A stretch of DNA of 64,000 nucleotides from Fremontodendron californicum (GCA_030761205.1 JAULJL010000002.1:26143010-26207009); one strand, 5' to 3'. Positions 1-12,804 are shown, counted from the first letter of the stretch. Translations and numbers: made by a program. The notes: generated from the sequence alone by a model not told the origin.

Positions 1-613
1 TTGGTCTTGCCAAGATCATGAAGCCTTTCCATTTCAAAAAAAAAAAAAATTAAACCATGTTAAACAAAAAAATTAAGGTGAGCTTCATGGTAGGTAAAAA
101 TAGGTATAGCCTCTCCCCTAACCTTGGTCACTTGGTCTTGCCAAGATCATGAAGCCATTTCAACCTTTTTGCTTCATATTTTTGTAAAAAATCATAATAT
201 AAAATACTCTAAAAAACCTTCTAAAGTCATTTTCCACAACAACATGCAAGGAAGAAAGAGAAAGAAAACCAAGGCAACAAACATGCCATATTCGGCCTAG
301 CATAAAACCATGTAAAAAAATTTGTTTTCCACCATTTTGTTGAAGAAGAAGAGATGAAAATTTAAGTAAACATTAAAAACTTTATTTCTATGAAAAATGC
401 AATAGGCAAACAAGATAGGAAATCAAGAAAACACCATGGAAAACAAGAAGAAAGCTAAGCTAGAGCTTGGTAGAGATGACTACCTTCAAGCTCTCTATTG
501 AAAACCATTTTTTCTTTCTTTCAAAACCTTTTTCTTTGATAAATTAGCTACTGACTTCAGCCAAAAAATCTATCAAAAAAATGAAATCACCGCCCCTCTA
601 ATGGCTTGGCCTA

Positions 614-1140
614 ATGGCCCTCTCACCCTTGGATGGAAATTGCACTTTTTCTCCTCCAACCTTGGCCCTAAGATTAAGATATTTTGATGACAACATAAAA
701 ATGTCATCTTGCCAATTGATAGCATCCCTTAAGATGTGTACTCAGCCCTTAGATGCAAAAGAGGACCAATCCCATGCACTCCCTTACTTGCCCCCTTGAG
801 TGCCTACCCTTGGATGAGTTGTGCCCTTCCATTCTTGGTCATTGGATGAAGGCAACATAAAAATGGCATCTTGTAGATTAAATCCAGCCCTCAACATGTG
901 TACTCAGCCCTTGTAGATGGCCTAAGCCATTGATGAAAAGAGACAATCACATGCACTCCCTTGACCGAATGAATGCTCACCTTTGGATGAATTGTGCTCA
1001 TCTTTTTTCTTCCATTCTTGGCCATTAGATGAGGGTTCTTTCATGAAAAATAAAAATGTCATCTTGACATTTAAACTTGGCCATTGGATGGTGCATTCAA
1101 CTTTCCTACAATGCACCTAAGCCATTGGATGAAGGGGGGA
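614..1140. repeat. Imperfect ~180-bp tandem repeats inside the E LTR
   Basis: Phrases recur at about 180-bp spacing: atgcactcccttacttg at about 774 and atgcactcccttgaccg at about 953; cttccattcttggtcattgg at about 827 and a near copy at about 1008. The same module is found inverted in the LTR of element B at about 57390-57900. About 2.5-3 diverged units are present. Confidence 0.65.
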
Positions 1141-1815
1141 CCATTTGCAAGGTGTTAGTGGTAGCATATGGCTTGATAGTGACTAAGGAATTAAATTGTT
1201 CAAGCTTCCTTCTTCTCCTCTATGCTGGCTGACCAAGGGAATAAAAATCCAAGCAATTCCTTCTTCTTTAATATTTTCCTTAATTACAAATTTGCCCTTT
1301 TTGGTTTCTTCGATGAAATGACCTTTTTGCCCTACGAACCTAAATAAATAGCAAACGGACTCCAAATTTGATTTTTCTTTTTTCAATTCTTCCGAAATAA
1401 TAAAAAATTGAATTCTGGAAGTTTCCAAAATTTTCTGAATCCATTTGCTATTTATTTTGGATTTATTTCAGAAATTGCCCCTTTTATGCGCCTGAACTTT
1501 ACCATTTTTTTAACGAGCTCCGAATCCAGATTTTTATTCACCAATATCTTCCAAATAATTTAGAAATGTGATCTAGAAGTTTTCATAATTTTTGGTGCTC
1601 ATTTGCTATTTTTTCGGGATTTATTTGTTTGAATTACTGCATAGGGGACCCGGGATTTGGCCATTTTGTAAACAAACACCGAATCAAGATTTTCTTTGGC
1701 CAATATCTTCCAAATAATTTAAAAATGAGATTTGAAAATTTTTAGAATTTTTGGAGTTCATTTGCTATTTTTTCGGGATTTATCTTGTTGAATTTCTACA
1801 TAGTGGGCCCGATAT

Positions 1816-1820
1816 TTAGC
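1816..1820. repeat. Left target-site duplication of F (ttagc)
   Basis: Five bases directly before the LTR. They match ttggc at 19432-19436 except for one G-to-A change. In related LTRs this site reads gggatttggccattttgc, so ttggc is the original target. Confidence 0.8.
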
Positions 1821-4800
1821 TGTCGCAACCTAAAAAATAACAAGTCTCATCGCAAGACTTTATTATTCGTTAAGAGTAACATTAAAAAAAATCGAGGAGA
1901 AGTCGACTTAATTCCTCTAGAAAAATGAAGGTTGTGAAAATGACCATGAAAAAGACATGGAGTCGCCACCAATCTTTTTTAGCTAGGTGTGATCGACCAC
2001 CTATTAAAACCGGTTTTATAAAATATTTTAAAAATTAATTAAAACATTTTTAAAACCAATTTCAAGTCTGCGTTTTAAACCAGTGAAATCAAAGAAACGG
2101 GTTCGGGACTCGGTTACGTGCAGGGAAGGATTAGCACCCCTACAACGCCAATATAAAATGGTACCTTATTAATCATGTGTTATCTCAAGTCTCGATAAAA
2201 ATCGGTTTTAAATTTAATATTTCAAGTTAATTCCCAATTTAAAGAAAAATAATTTCATTTTTAATTGAAAATGATCCGGAATTTATAAATTCAAAATTTT
2301 CCTATATTCCCCAACAAACGTGGCAAAATATAGAATTTTTTATTAATTTGAAAAACTTTTTGAATCATTATCATTTTAAAGAAGATATTCCGTTATTAAT
2401 AATAATTGATGATATCCTCCCCAGCAAACCCGGCGGAGAACTCATGAATTATTTTAACTCGGGAATATCTTTATTTTATTGAAAATCATTACCTTTTTTG
2501 AAAACATTTAAAAGAAATGAATATGTATATGCATGACATAAATAAAATGACATAGCAAAATCTAAATAATATGATGCAACCTAAATTATATGATATAATT
2601 TAAATGCCTTAGCATATTCTAAATGAAATGAAATATTCTAAGTTATATGACATATTCTAAATGAAATGAAATGACTAGGTAACATAATATATTCTATATG
2701 AAATGTAATATCCTAAGTCATATGATATATTCTAAATGAAATAAAATATCCTAAATAACATAATATATATCCTAAATGAAATGACCTAGGTAACATAATA
2801 TATTCTACATGAAATGACCTAGGTAACATAATATATTATATATGAAATGAAATAATTTGAATGACATGGCAAATATGAATGATATGGCATATAATATAAA
2901 TGACATGGAATATAAAATAATGCTATCATATAATATGCATGGAAATAAAAATGAAAATAATAATGCATGAACATAGTATATGCTAAATAATATAACAAAA
3001 AATAATTAAATAAAAAGCATAGGATATCATGAAATATTACAAATCATATAATAAACAATATAACATAACTCAAAATCATAACAATATCATAGATATTATC
3101 ATAGCAAAAATCACATATTATATAAAATTCATGAATATGGAAAATGCAATGCATGAAAATGTATTTTTTTCCTTTAATTAAGGAAATCCGTATATCTAAA
3201 AAGATATCCGGCTACCTTAGGAAAATATGTCAAATTAAATATTATAAAACCAAAATACTTTGTGATTGTTTGAAAACAATTTGGAAAAGCTTAGATTAAA
3301 AAAAAAAAAACTGGGCTAAACCTTTTTTAAATGGCTCTAATTTCCTAAGTTTAAAATCCCGGACTTGACCACCCTTAACCCGAGACTTAAAAAATCATTT
3401 ATAGAGTTTAAAAAGGCTTAGAAACAACCCTAAGTCAGTAGCTAAACTTCCTAATCAGCCCCCTCTCAGTAACTTAACCAAAACAGAATAATGATTTTTC
3501 TTTAAATTCAATTTTGACTCCACTGTCCAGTTTTAAGCCCCGATTTTTATCCTATTTTTAAAAATTCCAAAAAAATATAAAAACAATATTGAAGACTTAG
3601 GACATGTAAAACTACACGGGAAAAAAGCAGTTTAATTTTCTGATTAAAGATGAATGCTCAAAAAAATCGGGAAAGTACGAGTACTGGGTGAAAAAACAGT
3701 TTTGCCAAAATACATTTTTGCCTTTGATAAAATCATTTAAAAATCAAAGTAAAAATATTTAAGACTCACAAAATGACTCAAAAACAGTAGCTAGGACTTT
3801 TTAAAAGTTAGATAAAAATTGGCTAAGTAAAAATAATCACAAAGGTAGAATAATCAATTTGACAACTCTTTAATTTTCCACAAGTATGCTCAAGAGAGCA
3901 TGACTTTGAACCATTAATTGGCCTAAGTCATTAGTCAAGTGGTATGGACATGAAATGCATGAAAAAATACAGCAAATATGATGCATGAAATGCATGGTTT
4001 TAAACCTAAATGTCATGAAAAAATGCATGGCATCAATATAGTGACCTAGACCTAAATGAACTTGCATGGCATTTAATGCAACCTAGGTCTAAAATGCATG
4101 GACATGCATGGCAAGATAAACCTAACCTAACATCTAAAATATGCATGGCAATAACACAAACACAAGGCATGCTTAAACCAAAAACTCAACCAAATATCAT
4201 GCAAATGCTAACCTATCAACTAACATAGCAAAAATGCACACATAATGCTACAATACATGGAGCGGTTGAATGACCTATGATTCCAAACAAGCATGGCATT
4301 TTCACAAACACTTGATATACTAAATATAAAACAACAACAAATTTAAACATTATGAAAACAGAAAATTAAAAATGCAAGAACATGATATTTAACTCATAAA
4401 TGACAACAAACAAAGCAACCAAATTAAAACATGCTACAAGTATATATAGTAGAAGAACATTTAAAGCATCAAGGCTAAAGAAAATAACATGAATAACATG
4501 ACAAATCAAACAAAACAGCAACATTAAAAAATATAGGCCATTCGGCCATGGTGAGAAAATAAGGAAAAAAAATTGTAAAAATTATTTTAAGAAAGAGATG
4601 AAGAAAGAACTTAAGAAGAACATAAAAAAAACACTTATTTAAAAAGAAAAATCACCAAATAATAATCAAAAACAGGAAAAACAAAAATGAAAAATCAAGA
4701 AAGTGCAAGAGTTGGTGCTAAAAGCAACCTCAAGAAGCTATATTTCAAGCTTTATCTCTTCAAACTTTCCTTTCATTTCTAAACTTTTTCTTTTTGCTTT

Positions 4801-6551
4801 CAACCAAGGAGAGAAAAACTAAGTAAAACCAAGAAGAAATCTGAAAAATGAAGTGAAGAAAAATCAAATCCCCCTCTTCTATGTGATGGCCGAATTCACC
4901 CTCTCTCCTCACCTAGGATGTTGTCATTTTGATTCCAACCAACTTCCATCCAAGGGCTAGTGATTCAAGGTGAAAATTTATGAAATTATCACCATTAGAT
5001 TAGTGTATCAGCTGTCCATAATTACAGCTGTTCAAGAATAATGTTGACACTCTCCCTCTTCATGCATTGGCCTATATGGCTTAATCACAATGGCTTGATC
5101 AAAAAAATCTCTAACTAACTCTTAATTCTTGGCCTTTTGATTGAAAAATCAGAAGCTTTCTCCTTTCTGTGGGCCTTGGCAGGCCAACACTCTCTTTTCC
5201 AGCCCAAGTCTGATTTTTTGAAACGCCAAAAGACCCTTTTTCGGTTGCTTGGGTAAAATGACCATTTTGCCCCCCGGATGCAAACAAATTGCAAACAGAC
5301 TCCAAATTCAAATTTTATTTTTTTAATACTTTCAAAATAATAAAATATTGAATTCTGGAATTTTTCAAAATTTTCCGAGTCCGTTTGCTATGTATTTGGA
5401 TTTTTTTTCTTCCAAAAATGCCTTTTCATGCCCCCATATTTGACCATTTTTTAAACGAGCTCCAAATCAAGGTTTTTCTTCCCCAATCTCTTCCAAATAA
5501 TATAAAAGTGTGATCTGGAAGTTTTCATAATTTTTGGAACTCATTTGGTATTTTTTGGGATTTAACTGCTTGAATTACTATATAGGGGCTCGGGATTTGG
5601 CCATTTTGCAAACGAACTCCGAATCAAGATTTTCTTTTGCCAATCTCTTCCAAATAATTTAAAAAGGAGATTTGCACATTTTTCAGAATTTTTGAAGTCC
5701 ATTTGCTATTTTTTCGGGATTTATCTTCTTGAATTATTGCATAGGAGGCCCGGGATTTGGCCATTTTGCAAACGAACTCTGAATCAAGATTTTATTTTGC
5801 CAATCTCTTACAAATAATTTAAAAATGAGATTTGCAAATTTTCAAAATTTTCGGAGTCCATTTGCTATTTTTCCCAAATTTTCCAATTTTTCCCTTTTGC
5901 CTCCGAAACCCGGTTTTGCTCAAAACAACTCCGATTTTCAGATTTTCTTCAAGATGAGCCTTGGGCTATCCCTTTTTAATCATTTCTCATCCATTGGGGG
6001 CTTTATTTTTACCAAGTCGGGTCATTTCTATAATTCTGCCCGATTTCACCGAAATCCACCAAAAACCCTAATTCTCGATTTTCTCTCGGATTGACTTTTC
6101 TTTCAGTTTTTATTTCAAGTGGCTTCTCCATTACCCGTAGTCAGTGCTTATCTTTCATTTCGAACCTTCAATTTCGACCAATTCGATCCTTTAAGCACTT
6201 TTCCCCAAATTTTCTGGATTAGGGTTTCCTTTCTACTGAATCTCCATAACCCAACTTCCGAACTCCAAATCTTTCAATGTAGACCTCGGATTATCAAAAT
6301 TTTTTCACCATTTTTCAATTGAACTTCAAATCTTGATCTTGAAAGTGGGTTGACTTTTTTAGCAGTTGACTTTTTGGGGTTGACTTTTCAGGGTTGACTT
6401 TTTCATGTTTGATTTTGTATGCTCGCCCTCTTAAACTAAGTCTCAGGGTACCACCTGCAAAATGAAAAAGAAATCTTTTCACATTCTGAAACATCAATTT
6501 AGGAAGAAAACATATATGTTTTAGTGGTCCGGACAAAATTAGGTATCTACA
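1821..6551 (-). mobile_element. F 3' LTR (4731 bp)
   Basis: Aligns by eye over its whole length with 14377-19431. It is shorter mainly because it lacks a ~330-bp tandem expansion (see 16873-17215). It contains an AT-rich stretch at about 2500-3000 with loose repeats of atgaaatgacctaggtaac type. The minus-strand start is tgtagatacctaattttgtc and the end is ggttgcgaca. Confidence 0.88.
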
Positions 6552-6566
6552 GCTACCCTTCTTTGG
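6552..6566 (-). other. F polypurine tract
   Basis: On the minus strand the sequence ccaaagaagggtagc runs directly into the 3' LTR start (TGTAGATACC). This is the expected place and composition for the plus-strand primer of reverse transcription and fixes the element as minus-oriented. Confidence 0.75.
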
Positions 6567-6818
6567 CTATTGCTGAGAATCAGGAATCAGGCAAAGATAA
6601 ACAAAAAACTAATTTTGTACGGTCATTGAAATCACATGTGAAGGAAAGGGAAAATGGGGTTTCTTTTTTCTTTTCTTCTTCCTTTTTTTTTTGTTTTTTG
6701 TTTTTTTTTTTCATTTCTTCATTTTTTTCATTTTTTTTTTTTAGAAAGCAATAAATTGAAGATTTTGTCCTTAAATTGAATTTCCTGACTAATCAAGGCT
6801 CGACCCGTTGCAAGAGAA

Positions 6819-7415
6819 TTGACAAAGACCTAGATGAAACCAGGGAATTGAAGGCATGGGTGAAACCATAAAATTGAAAAAGATCTGGATGAAATCAAGG
6901 AAATTGAAGGCATGGGTGAAACCATGAAATTGAAACAGATCTGGATGAAACCAAGGAAATTGAAAGCATGGGTGAAACCATGAAATTGAAAAGGATCTGG
7001 ATGAAACCAAGGAAATTGAAGGCATGGATGAAACCATGAAATTGAAAGAGATCTGGATGAAACCAAAGAAATTGAAAGCATGGGTGAAACCATGAAATTG
7101 AAAAGGATCTGGATGAAACCAAGGAAATTGAAGGCATGGGTGAAACCATAAAATTGAAAGAGATCTGGATGAAACCAAGGAAATTGAAGGCATGGATGAA
7201 ACCATGAAATTGAAAAAGACCTGGATGAAACCAAGAAAATTGAAAGCATGGGTGAAACCAAGAAATTGAAAAGGATCTGGATGAAACCAAGGAAATTGAA
7301 GGCATGGATGAAACCATGAAATTGAAAGAGATCTGGATGAAACCAAGGAAATTGAAAGCATGGGTGAATCCATGAAATTGAAAAAGACCTGGATGAAACT
7401 AGGGAATTGAAGGCA
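6819..7415. repeat. 56-bp minisatellite, ~10.6 units, in the F 3' non-coding region
   Basis: The mark gatctgg/gacctgg occurs at 6826, 6882, 6938, 6994, 7050, 7106, 7162, 7218, 7274, 7330 and 7386: every interval is exactly 56 bp, with only base substitutions between units. Because 56 is not a multiple of three, the minus strand is open in all three frames, giving long artificial ORFs rich in Phe, Ser and His. It lies between the gag region and the PPT, the part of Ogre/Tat elements known for hypervariable tandem repeats that can seed satellites. Confidence 0.95.
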
Positions 7416-7439
7416 TGCAAATGCTTCATGGTGTAAATA

Positions 7440-10083
7440 CAAATATCTTGGATTGATGCAAATGCTTCTAAATGCAGATACAAGTGTCCCTACGAATCAT
7501 ATTCATGTGAGTGGTTCATGAATGGTGTAATTTCAGCTACAATGAAGATGCAATGATCCTAGAAATGATGCACTTGCTTGAGATGATGCGAATGCAAATG
7601 TTCATGGAATAATGCAAATACGAATACTCATGAATTATGCAAATGCTTGCTGACACGGTGCAAATGCGAAGTTTAATAAATAGATGAATGCTCATGAGTG
7701 ATGCAAATGCCCCTGATCACTTTTCTAGATTTTTGACTCAGCCTTTCCGATTCACTTTTCCTCTTCAAATCAGAGTATATCTTCAATTCATTTTTCAATC
7801 TTTGGCTATTCTCTTTGCCTCAACAGTTTTCAAACTCTTACTGACAGGAGTCTGCTTGCTGAGTTCAACTTCTTCTTCTCATATTTGGAAGTCAAGGTTA
7901 ACCCTAATAGTTCCACACCTTTGAGTTAGAAAAACCCTTATCTCATGTTAACATAAAAATGGGTATTTCAAAAATAATTTTATTTTCCTTTTTTGAAAAA
8001 CAATTTTGCTCATCTAATAACAACTTCTGAGCCAAAAATTTTAACCCCACAATGTGTAATGTATGAATCTTTTGAAGACTAATGATCACTGTTAGAAATT
8101 TCCCTATGTGTCAATCTGAATTGGAAAGGCTTAGTACAACAAGATTTTGGTTGATCAAAGAAAACTTCACAACAAAATGTATGTCCCTTCTAGGTTCACA
8201 AATGGAACAGGTTTTATAAATCATGAATTCATTGAGAACCAAATAAATTCAACATTCTTTTAGTTTCCATACCAAGGTATTTTGACAAGCGTCAAGATGG
8301 GCCAGCATGTTTAAACCAGAAAGTTTGATTTTGGAGGAAAAAGGATTCAGTTTTTGATGATAATCCTCCGAATGAGAGCTGACAATTTGGGAGGTTTAGG
8401 AATTCCTAGATGTTCCTCAATGACCACTTCTTCCATTTTACTCTAGACCGCCCATTTTTGGGTTTTCGCCCTAGAGTCTCATTCTTTCCATTTTTTCGTT
8501 CTTATTTTGTTGTTCTACCATGCATTTGAGAATTCTAAATTCTTCCTTAGTGAAATGATAATTAGATGAGATGGGATAAAATCTGAGGAAAAACCTTTCA
8601 AGTTGAATATTTATGCTTGATCAAAATGGACTTTTAAAGCACGTAATGTAGGCCATGGCTCAGGGTTTAGAAAGAAAGGATAAATAGGCCCAAAAAATGT
8701 GTTTGAGGGTAATAAAATCAAGGATCCTTTCTTTGAGGCGGATTCTCTTTGAAATATTTATCCCTTTTGGACTTTCCATTCCTTTTGACTTTGCTATTTT
8801 TCTTCCTTGCTTTTGGCTTTCATTTGCCATCGCTTTTTCACACATTTTTTTTTTGTGTTTTTCTTTTGTTTTTCTTGGCTTTCGTTTCGCCATCTTTTCT
8901 TTTTCTTTGACAGAGTGAGCCCGTATTTATTCGAGGCTCCATTTGCTTTGTATTTGTCTTTGAGCAAGGACTCATTTCTCAATGATCTTTAAAAAGATCT
9001 TTCCTCGCATTTGCCCCCAGTGTAGAGGGTGATCCTTGATCAGGGTTCAAAGAAGAAAGAATTCTTTTGGCTCAAAAGGGGGTGACTATGGATAATTTCT
9101 TCTTGTGAAAAGGATATGAAAGATGGCCATTCATCATATCAAGCCCGAATATTCTCATTCAAAAGCAATCCCCAAGGGAAATAGATATTCAGAATTTCAT
9201 TTTGCATTTTGGAATCATCCGAATTCTCATATGCATAATACCACAAAATTTTTCTTCTTTTTTCATCGCATGCCCCAATGATTCATGCATTAGTCCATCC
9301 TTATTCACCATGTATCCATCATTTCCACATATGATGCCTCAATTTGATTAACCACGAGAATTTGTATCTTTACGAGGAATATCGCAAGTCTAGGTCTGTA
9401 CTGAAAAGAATAAGTTTCAATCTTGGGTTTGTTTGAAGTGAATAAGAAAAATATGACCCAAAACGGGTTTTCTCTAGGATATGGGATAACCTAGTTTAAT
9501 CATTGTGCCCCAGGGTGTCAATCATGAAGTGATGTTTGGGTAGTTAGTGTTTTGTGGTTATTGGTAAAGGTCATGAATGGTTTTAGCACAATCTTGACAT
9601 ACATCAATTTTCCAAAATCTAGATTCTTGAAAGAATGTCTCATTTGTTTTAATTTCAAGGAATTCGAAAGAATTTCAAAAAGCTCGTTCCTTTGTTCATT
9701 GCCTAGACTAGGATCTACATCTTTGCTTATTTTATGATGACGATGATTTTATGAAGTTCAATCATTCATATTCCTTGAAGCATTAAGTCTTTCAAGTGTT
9801 CTTGGTTTACGGGATTTAGGCCTAGGAAAACCTAAAAGAGAGGGGAGAAGGTATTGGATCATTTGTAACAATGATCATCAATCTTCTTGAGACTATCCAT
9901 TACTAAAACTTCCTTAATGCTTTTTTTTTTGTTGCAAATTCCAGTTATTGTTAAAACATAACAAACACAAAGCATTCATTTAATTCTTATGAATATCGAC
10001 ATGAGACAAGTGTTTTCATCATAAGGTCTGAAACTAAATGCATAAAAACTTCCCCTTGACATGTTCTCCTTAATTCAAACTAA
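7440..10083 (-). other. F internal region between gag and the minisatellite; no coding seen
   Basis: About 2.6 kb where a pol gene would be expected. I find no D-S/T-G protease motif, YxDD reverse transcriptase motif or integrase motif in the listed frames. The open frames present (for example 8660-8992 on both strands) come from T/A-rich low-complexity sequence. The part at 7490-7690 is rich in loose atgcaaatg repeats. Either pol was lost or this is a 3' untranslated spacer. Confidence 0.6.
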
Positions 10084-11457
10084 CTATTCCTCGGTACTCT
10101 TTTCGACCTTTCCATCTTCTTCCCCTATTATGACATCCATAATGGTCTCATCATTCCCATTCAGCAGATTCTCCACGCTGTCTGACCTTTGTTTCTTCCC
10201 TACATCTAACTATCCTTTATTGATGAGTGCTTGAACCTTCCGTTTCAGACATAAGCAATTTTCTGTGGAATGTCCCTCAATCCCAGAATGATAATCACAA
10301 TATGCATTCTCGTCATACCAGCTTGGTTATGGGGGTTGGATAGGCTCCACTGGAACTTTAGTGAGGAGTTGCTCTTCGATCAGCTGGGACAATAGTTCAG
10401 AGTAAGACATGGGGAGTGACTCAAACTTATCTCTTTTTCGGATATTCTTTGATTTCCTTTGACTGACAAAAGGTTGAAAATTTACTGGATTCTGAGAGGC
10501 CATTGGATATAAGTATGAACCCTGGGGTACATAATTCATAAAAGGACAGGGTGGAGGGTATGAAGTAGCCAGAATATAAAGGGCACAGTCTCTCATGGCT
10601 TGGACATCTTCCTTTTTCTTTTTGGGCGTCCTATTTCTTTCTGCATTAAATGTTTTACCTCCTTCGAGTTTCTCGGTCTTGATTGCATTTTCAATCATTT
10701 CCCCAGAGATTACCATATCCGAAAACTTCTTCGTGGTGTTGCCAACAAGTCTATCGTAGTATGGGGCTTGTAGTGTATTCACAAAAAGGACAGTGGTTTC
10801 CTTCTGAGTTAAAGGCGGTTGTACTTGGGTGGCCACGTTCCTCCACCTCTAAGCATACTCTTTGAAGCTCTCAGTAACCTTTTTCTCCATATTTTGCATG
10901 GTGAGACGGTCAGGCGTCATGTCGGTCGCATGCTTGTACTGGTTTAGAAAAGCCCTAGCCAAATCATTCCAAGAGCGAATCCGATCCTTTCTCAACTGAC
11001 TATACCACCTAATTGCGGACCCGCTGAGGCTATCCTGAAAGTAGTGGATCAGAAGCTTATCATTATCAATATAACTTGTCATCTTTCGGCAGAACATAGT
11101 GATATGGGCTGACGGATCAGTCGTCCCGTCATATTTCACAAAGTCAGGGACCTTGAATTTAGGAGGGATAACTAAATCGATGACCAAGCATCGTTCTTTC
11201 GCCTCCACACTCCCGAATACATCTGTATTTTCTACTACTCGGAGCCTTTCATCTAGCAACTGATATTTCCCTTGGGAATCTGCCAACTCTACCTTATTAA
11301 CCATTTTCAACTTTGCCTGTTCAGTTGGATCATCTGAATTTAAGATATTGACGGGGTTAACTGTGTTCTGGGCATCCATCATTATGACCTCATTCTGACC
11401 CTTTCGTGCCTCAAACCTTTCTCTGGTGGCCAAGTTTTCAGTGTATCCCTTGATTAC
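10084..11457 (-). pseudogene. gag: F gag (capsid plus zinc knuckle), broken by three in-frame stops
   Basis: Retrotransposon Gag, the structural protein that packages the element's RNA. On the minus strand a Pro/acidic N-terminal stretch is followed by the Retrotrans_gag capsid region (IPPKFKVPDFVKYDG, then HYFQDSLSG, RSWNDLARAFLNQYKH, QNMEKK), a basic linker and a zinc-knuckle variant C-DYH-SGIEGH-STEN-C near 10270-10305. The frame is continuous except for stops at 10849-10851 (TAG, in the context YA*RW), 10327-10329 (TAA, PP*PSWY) and 10210-10212 (TAG). The N-terminus is missing: compared with element A (starting at 55741), coding sequence begins abruptly near 11457 with no start codon. No protease follows. 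Family assignment to Ogre/Tat rests on remembered gag phrases. Confidence 0.85.
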
Positions 11458-11851
11458 GGTGGATAAGCATATACAGAGAAATCATGCTGACTATGTTTGT
11501 CATGAATGCAACCTGATGCTAACATGATACATGTTGAGTGTATGGTATGACAAATAATTGATCGGATACAAAATGCAAAGGGGAAGATATCATGGAGGAA
11601 ATAAGAATCGGAGGAACTTAATCATCAACATCTCATAAATTTGAATCATAGTCAATTCATTCCCATATCAACGTTCACAATGGTATAAACCATGTTTTAC
11701 AAAATTTGAACGGTGGTTAAAACTATCTTTACAAGCACTTTATTCTTCCTAGCATCCTAAGGCTATAAGAGCCTGCTACTAAATAAGTGAAATCCTATTA
11801 CATCATATAAAACCGAAATCTTTCCACCTCAATGCCATAAATCTCCCAATC

Positions 11852-12804
11852 CTAATTACGCTTTCCTAGCACTCTATCAATCAGTGTCGTTGGATCCAAC
11901 CACTTAGCATTTTGTAAGAGATTGCACTTTCTTTTTTAATGCTATACAGTCTTCAATGCTATGGCCAACAATTCCACAGTGATAATCACATCTTGCATTT
12001 GGATTATACCACTTTGGATATGGTGGTAACAAGGGTTTCAATGGGACACATGCAACCATGTGACTTTGGATCAGTATAGGGAGAAGCTCTCGGTAGCTTA
12101 TTGGAAAAGGGATCAAAAGGCCTTTGGGTCTTATCCTGGGGTTGTTTCTTAGTCACACATGGCCTAGGAGTTGGAGCGTTTGGTGGTGGCATTAAGGTCT
12201 GAACCAGAGTGTTTACATGGAAATGTGGTGGAACAACATGGTAAGGGTATGGATTTGGATACGGGGCCTTTGGAGGTTGTACATAGCTCGAGATTCCTAT
12301 TCCAGATGCTGGATATGGTGATTGATGAGGGAAGCAATATGAACTGGGAGTTGGTGGTGATGGAGTGGGATTCAAGAATCCCGTAGTGGTCATCCCAATG
12401 GACGATTGAACCATAGTAGGGTGGGGATATTGGCTTGGACCTAGAACAGTTTGCAGGTATGGTACAGGATTCGAGGTATCTATCCTTGGTATTAGGCTCT
12501 CGGGCTTAATCATTTTCATGATTTTGTCCACAATTTCATCTGGGTTGCACCCTTTGTAACACTGGCAAGTGCAAGATCTAGCAAGGATTGTATGTTCTGG
12601 ACCTGAAGGTTTTGGTTGATCCGAAGGCGATGCAGAGCGCTGAGAAAGTTCCCCCTTAATCTTACCCTTATCCTCAAACATTTTCAGCAATTTGGCGAGT
12701 TGTTCTTTCATTTCCCGGATTTCATGTCTAAACTCCTCTTGATTGTGTTCCAAAGCACCCAATCGTTCCTCCGATTCATTCCTCATATCTCGAACCCCTT
12801 TCAT
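11852..12804 (-). pseudogene. F upstream ORF (coiled coil, Pro-rich, zinc knuckle; gag-like)
   Basis: Starts MKGVRDMRNESEERLGALEH. The first ~60 residues are charged and heptad-like (probable coiled coil). A cysteine cluster (CTCQCYKGC) and a long Pro/Tyr/Ser-rich middle follow, ending in ARCDYHCGIVGHSIEDC, a knuckle like that of the gag at 10084-11457. The capsid domain seen in the second ORF is not visible here. The frame shifts near 12100 and again near 11905; the aligned end is a TAG at 11852-11854. Homologues lie in A (53924-54872) and B (59595-59938). An extra ORF upstream of gag is a known Ogre trait, but whether this is the same protein is not shown. Confidence 0.75.

Larger units (their letters stand above)
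1..1820 (-). mobile_element. Element E: LTR, distal part (Ogre/Tat-like), cut by the window edge
   Basis: This is part of a long LTR on the minus strand whose beginning lies at 20220. It is interrupted at 1820/19432 by element F. Bases 1130-1820 are the reverse complement of the LTR of element B (about 56.9-57.4 kb), including the stretch about pseudo-homologous phrases such as the 'catttgctattttttcgggatttat' type modules repeated at about 150-bp spacing (described here, not quoted in full). The copia gag, not a polypurine tract, abuts the LTR start at 20220, so this is a 5' LTR or a solo LTR. The other LTR end is outside the window. The short ORFs in it are not genes. Confidence 0.8.

Noticed and set aside
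5825..6322. ORFs in the LTRs (also 18582-18977, 48122-48475, 56502-56933)
   Set aside because: The same non-coding LTR sequence opens by chance in several copies, in different lengths and on either strand relative to the element; no domain.
6789..7483. Three overlapping minus-strand ORFs of 140-217 codons
   Set aside because: They come from a 56-bp tandem repeat that lacks stops in every minus frame; the repeated Phe/Ser/His peptide has no domain and no non-repeat coding context.
8660..8992. Overlapping ORFs on both strands
   Set aside because: T/A-rich low-complexity sequence in the non-coding part of element F; no family recognised.
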